Shown here: positions 6,401 through 7,715 of the stretch, piece after piece
Numbering within the stretch: the first letter of the stretch is position 1
Layout of the letters: each line of letters starts with the position of its first letter
Source: Collinsella aerofaciens
GTDB taxonomy: Bacteria > Actinomycetota > Coriobacteriia > Coriobacteriales > Coriobacteriaceae
NCBI GenBank assembly: GCA_014846205.1
Contig: RKAY01000027.1
Coordinates: 1-7,715 of the forward strand
DNA length: 7,715 nucleotides
Reading direction: 5' to 3'
Notes under the pieces: model-generated
The model's database searches: none
Told to the model about the DNA's origin: nothing
What the model saw: the letters and a program-made list of their open reading frames with translations, nothing else
Made by a program: the position numbers and the translations under genes

Positions 6401-7715
6401 TTGAACAGGGCATTCTTGATGACGGAATAGGACAGGCCGGCCGCGATGTCGCCCACCGTGGCGCCTTCCTTTTGCGCCTGCTTGACGCGCGAGTTCATAA
6501 AGACCGTGCAGCGGCTGCCCAGGTCGACCGGGGCCTTGGCATGGATGGCAGCATCGGCGAACGCGCGCACGTCCATGTTCATAGAGACGGCGAAGCTCTC
6601 GATAAAGCTACCGCAACCCGACGAGCAGGCCTCGTTGAGCATGATGTGCTCAATCACGCCGTCCTTGACGCGCAGGCACTTCATGTCCTGGCCGCCGATG
6701 TCCAGAATAAACTCAACGCCGGGCAGGAATGCCTTGGCGCCGCGCAGGTGCGCAACGGTCTCAATCTCGCCGGAATCGGCCTTGAGGGCCTCGATGAGCA
6801 GCGCCTCGCCATAGCCCGTGGTGGTCACGTGGCCGATGGTGCAGCCGGCGGGGATGTGGTTGTAGAAATCGGCCATGATGACCTTGGCCGTGCCCAGGAT
6901 GTCGCCGTTGTTGTTGCCGTACCAGGTATGCAACAGCTGGCCGTCCTCGCCCACGAGCGCGGCCTTCATGGTGGTGGAACCGGCGTCGATGCCAATGAAC
7001 ACGCGGCCGGTGTAGCCTTCGAGTTTGCCCTTGGGGACGACTTCCTGGTCGTGGCGGGTTTTGAATTCGGCAAAATCCTCGTCGGTGGCAAAGAGCGGGT
7101 CCAGGCGCTCGACCTCAGCACCCTGCGTGTCGCCCAAGCTGTCGATAGCCTCAATAAGCTGCGGGAACGTGCTGAGCTTGTTGGACTCGTGCGCCATGGC
7201 GGCGCCGCTCGCCACAAACAGGTGGGCGTTTTGGGGCACAATGCGGTGCTCCTCGTCCAGGTTGAGCGTGAGATAGAAGCGGTGACGCAGCTCGGAGAGG
7301 TACTGCAGCGGGCCGCCCAGGAAGGCGACGTTGCCACGAATGGGACGGCCGCACGCCAGGCTCGAGATGGTCTGGGTCACGACGGCCTGGAAGATGGAGG
7401 CGGCCACGTCCTCCTTGCGCCCGCCCTGGTTGAGGATGGGCTGGATGTCGCTTTTGGCAAAGACCCCGCACCGGGAGGCGATGGGGTAAATTTTTTCATG
7501 CCGCAGGGACAGTTCGTCCAGCTCATCCACGGATACGTTCAGCAGAGTGGCCATCTGGTCGATGAACGCGCCCGTGCCGCCGGCGCAGGTGCCGTTCATG
7601 CGCTGCTCGATGCCGTTGTCGAAGTAGATGATCTTGGCGTCCTCGCCGCCGAGCTCGATGGCGCAGTCGGTCTGCGGGATGAGGGTCTCCACGGCGCGCT
7701 TGGAGGCAATGACCT
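3418..7715 (-). CDS. Giant fused acyl-CoA dehydratase activase / DUF2229 / D-component-like iron-sulfur protein (5' end outside window)
   Basis: The frame is open to the right edge. The GTG at 7692-7690 is internal, since upstream codons continue the family sequence (VIASKRA), so the N-terminus is missing. Counting from that GTG as residue 1, the order is as follows. Residues 1 to about 165 are the end of a first activase module with ELGGEDAK (13-20), CAGGTG (Cys36) and SRCGVF (Cys75). Residues 231-490 are a complete second activase module of the ASKHA ATPase fold with GIDAGSTT (234-241), DIGGQDMK (331-338), Cys356, Cys395 and VQGG (447-450). Residues 517-543 carry the four-cysteine motif C-x2-C-x3-C-x18-C. 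Residues about 582-700 are DUF2229 with Cys633, 658, 672 and 675. Residues 780-905 contain SFGCGLDA (Cys861). An Ala/Pro-rich linker covers 908-943. The C-terminal region resembles dehydratase D-component proteins, with Cys1023, 1058, 1313 and 1319 and a final CVSC (1400-1403). Family knowledge: activases hydrolyse ATP to push one low-potential electron into a partner iron-sulfur protein. Here activator and acceptor appear fused. The substrate is unknown. Confidence 0.93.
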   Translation of the reverse strand, partial: VIASKRAVETLIPQTDCAIELGGEDAKIIYFDNGIEQRMNGTCAGGTGAFIDQMATLLNVSVDELDELSLRHEKIYPIASRCGVFAKSDIQPILNQGGRKEDVAASIFQAVVTQTISSLACGRPIRGNVAFLGGPLQYLSELRHRFYLTLNLDEEHRIVPQNAHLFVASGAAMAHESNKLSTFPQLIEAIDSLGDTQGAEVERLDPLFATDEDFAEFKTRHDQEVVPKGKLEGYTGRVFIGIDAGSTTMKAALVGEDGQLLHTWYGNNNGDILGTAKVIMADFYNHIPAGCTIGHVTTTGYGEALLIEALKADSGEIETVAHLRGAKAFLPGVEFILDIGGQDMKCLRVKDGVIEHIMLNEACSSGCGSFIESFAVSMNMDVRAFADAAIHAKAPVDLGSRCTVFMNSRVKQAQKEGATVGDIAAGLSYSVIKNALFKVIKLRDPKEIGSQVIVQGGTFMSDATLRAFEQLTGVHAVRPDIAGCMGAYGAALLARDRAGADGTSTILSAEDIAHLTVTQKHVRCGRCSNNCQLTVNDFGGGRRFITGNRCEKGAGHKKQKTKAPNLFKKKNELLFNREVLSPDEAPRGTVGIPRALNMYENYPFWHAFFTRLGFSVQLSDQSSKKTYQAGIESMPSESVCYPAKMSHGHVMNLIDRDVDFIWMPCVRWERKEDPTAGNCYNCPIVMSYPTALALNVDEIREQNIEFLYPFVPYHDKTELKRRLYQVLAVDRVADAEAGRGRVRGPKITRSEVDAAVNAAFEADARFHEDIQTMGEEALKWVEDHGGHGIVLAGRPYHNDPEINHALPELISSFGFAVFTEDSLAHLVKPERPIRVVDQWMYHSRLYAVARFVTMRNDLDLIQLNSFGCGLDALTTDQVQEILEASGKIYTVLKIDEVSNLGAARIRIRSLMAALKDQEAERLAEATAAGEAYEQGDAAPVAPSTDAPAFASRKYTFEAQRESASTAWPKVPFTEQMRDEGYTILCPQMAPIHFDLVKEVFRGAGYNLELLPSTDHDAVEAGLRYVNNDICYPSILVTGQIMEAIESGRYDLSKTAVVISQTGGGCRATNYIALIRKALRESGHPEIPVISLSAVALGEDNPGFKITPALLKQAVYAVLFGDVMMQMLYRCRPYEATPGAANALYEEYMARARKLAPKFNRHNYTKLCREAIRAFDTMPLVGEGTKPRVGVVGEILVKFHPTANNHVVDVIEREGCEAVVPGLLDFFLYSMSNAELQKDELGSSAATRAGMQALIKLVDWMRAPVEEMLEKSRRFEAPERIGTMADKARTVLSVCNNMGEGWLLTAEMLDLIDHGAPNIICTQPFACLPNHVVGKAVIKELRRQHPESNIVAVDYDPGASEVNQLNRIKLMISVAKENMRAGKGFKLEKVAPLAMDEVTGQMRAHDGCVSCGSVDESAVASVAERLGRGIKK

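Noticed and set aside
7690..7692. GTG as the start codon of the large activase gene
   Set aside because: The frame stays open to the window edge and the upstream residues continue the activase family pattern; the first ATP-binding motif of module one would otherwise be missing.

Overview
The window comes from a GC-rich genome and most likely from an anaerobic actinobacterium of the Coriobacteriia (Collinsella-like). This is an inference. It rests on the strong G/C bias of the coding regions and on a giant fused 2-hydroxyacyl-CoA dehydratase activase-type iron-sulfur protein, a family of strict anaerobes. The sequence contains no rRNA or other marker that would fix the taxon.

Layout from left to right. 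(1) Bases 1-488 on the + strand hold the 3' end of a membrane protein, probably of the DUF389 family, with an EF-hand-like calcium loop between its last two membrane helices. (2) A strong hairpin at 563-593 separates it from a convergent gene on the - strand (1063-614), a small orphan membrane-anchored protein with lower GC than its neighbours. (3) Bases 1064-1327 hold no convincing gene but do hold an 11-bp inverted repeat. (4) On the - strand, 2125-1328 encodes an AAC(3)-family N-acetyltransferase. Two dyad-symmetric sites lie just upstream of it. (5) On the - strand, 3207-2248 encodes a 3-hydroxyacyl-CoA dehydrogenase. (6) Bases 3386-3353 form a classic intrinsic terminator, which ends the transcript of (7) a very large - strand gene running from beyond the right edge of the window (7715) to 3418. 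At least 1431 codons of it are visible. It encodes a fused ATP-driven activase/reductase: two activase (BcrAD/BadFG-type) modules, a four-cysteine motif, a DUF2229 module and two regions resembling the dehydratase D component (HgdA/HgdB-like).

How the genes relate. The large protein and the hydroxyacyl-CoA dehydrogenase both belong to families that act around acyl-CoA metabolism, which may explain why they are neighbours. The terminator between them argues against a single transcript. The acetyltransferase, the small orphan and the DUF389-like gene have no evident pathway link to the rest. No complete new multi-gene system is visible. The most notable items are the giant double-activase fusion with its extra cysteine motifs, the EF-hand loop in the membrane protein, the unusual nucleotide-binding site of the dehydrogenase, and the dyads and repeats in the intergenic regions.
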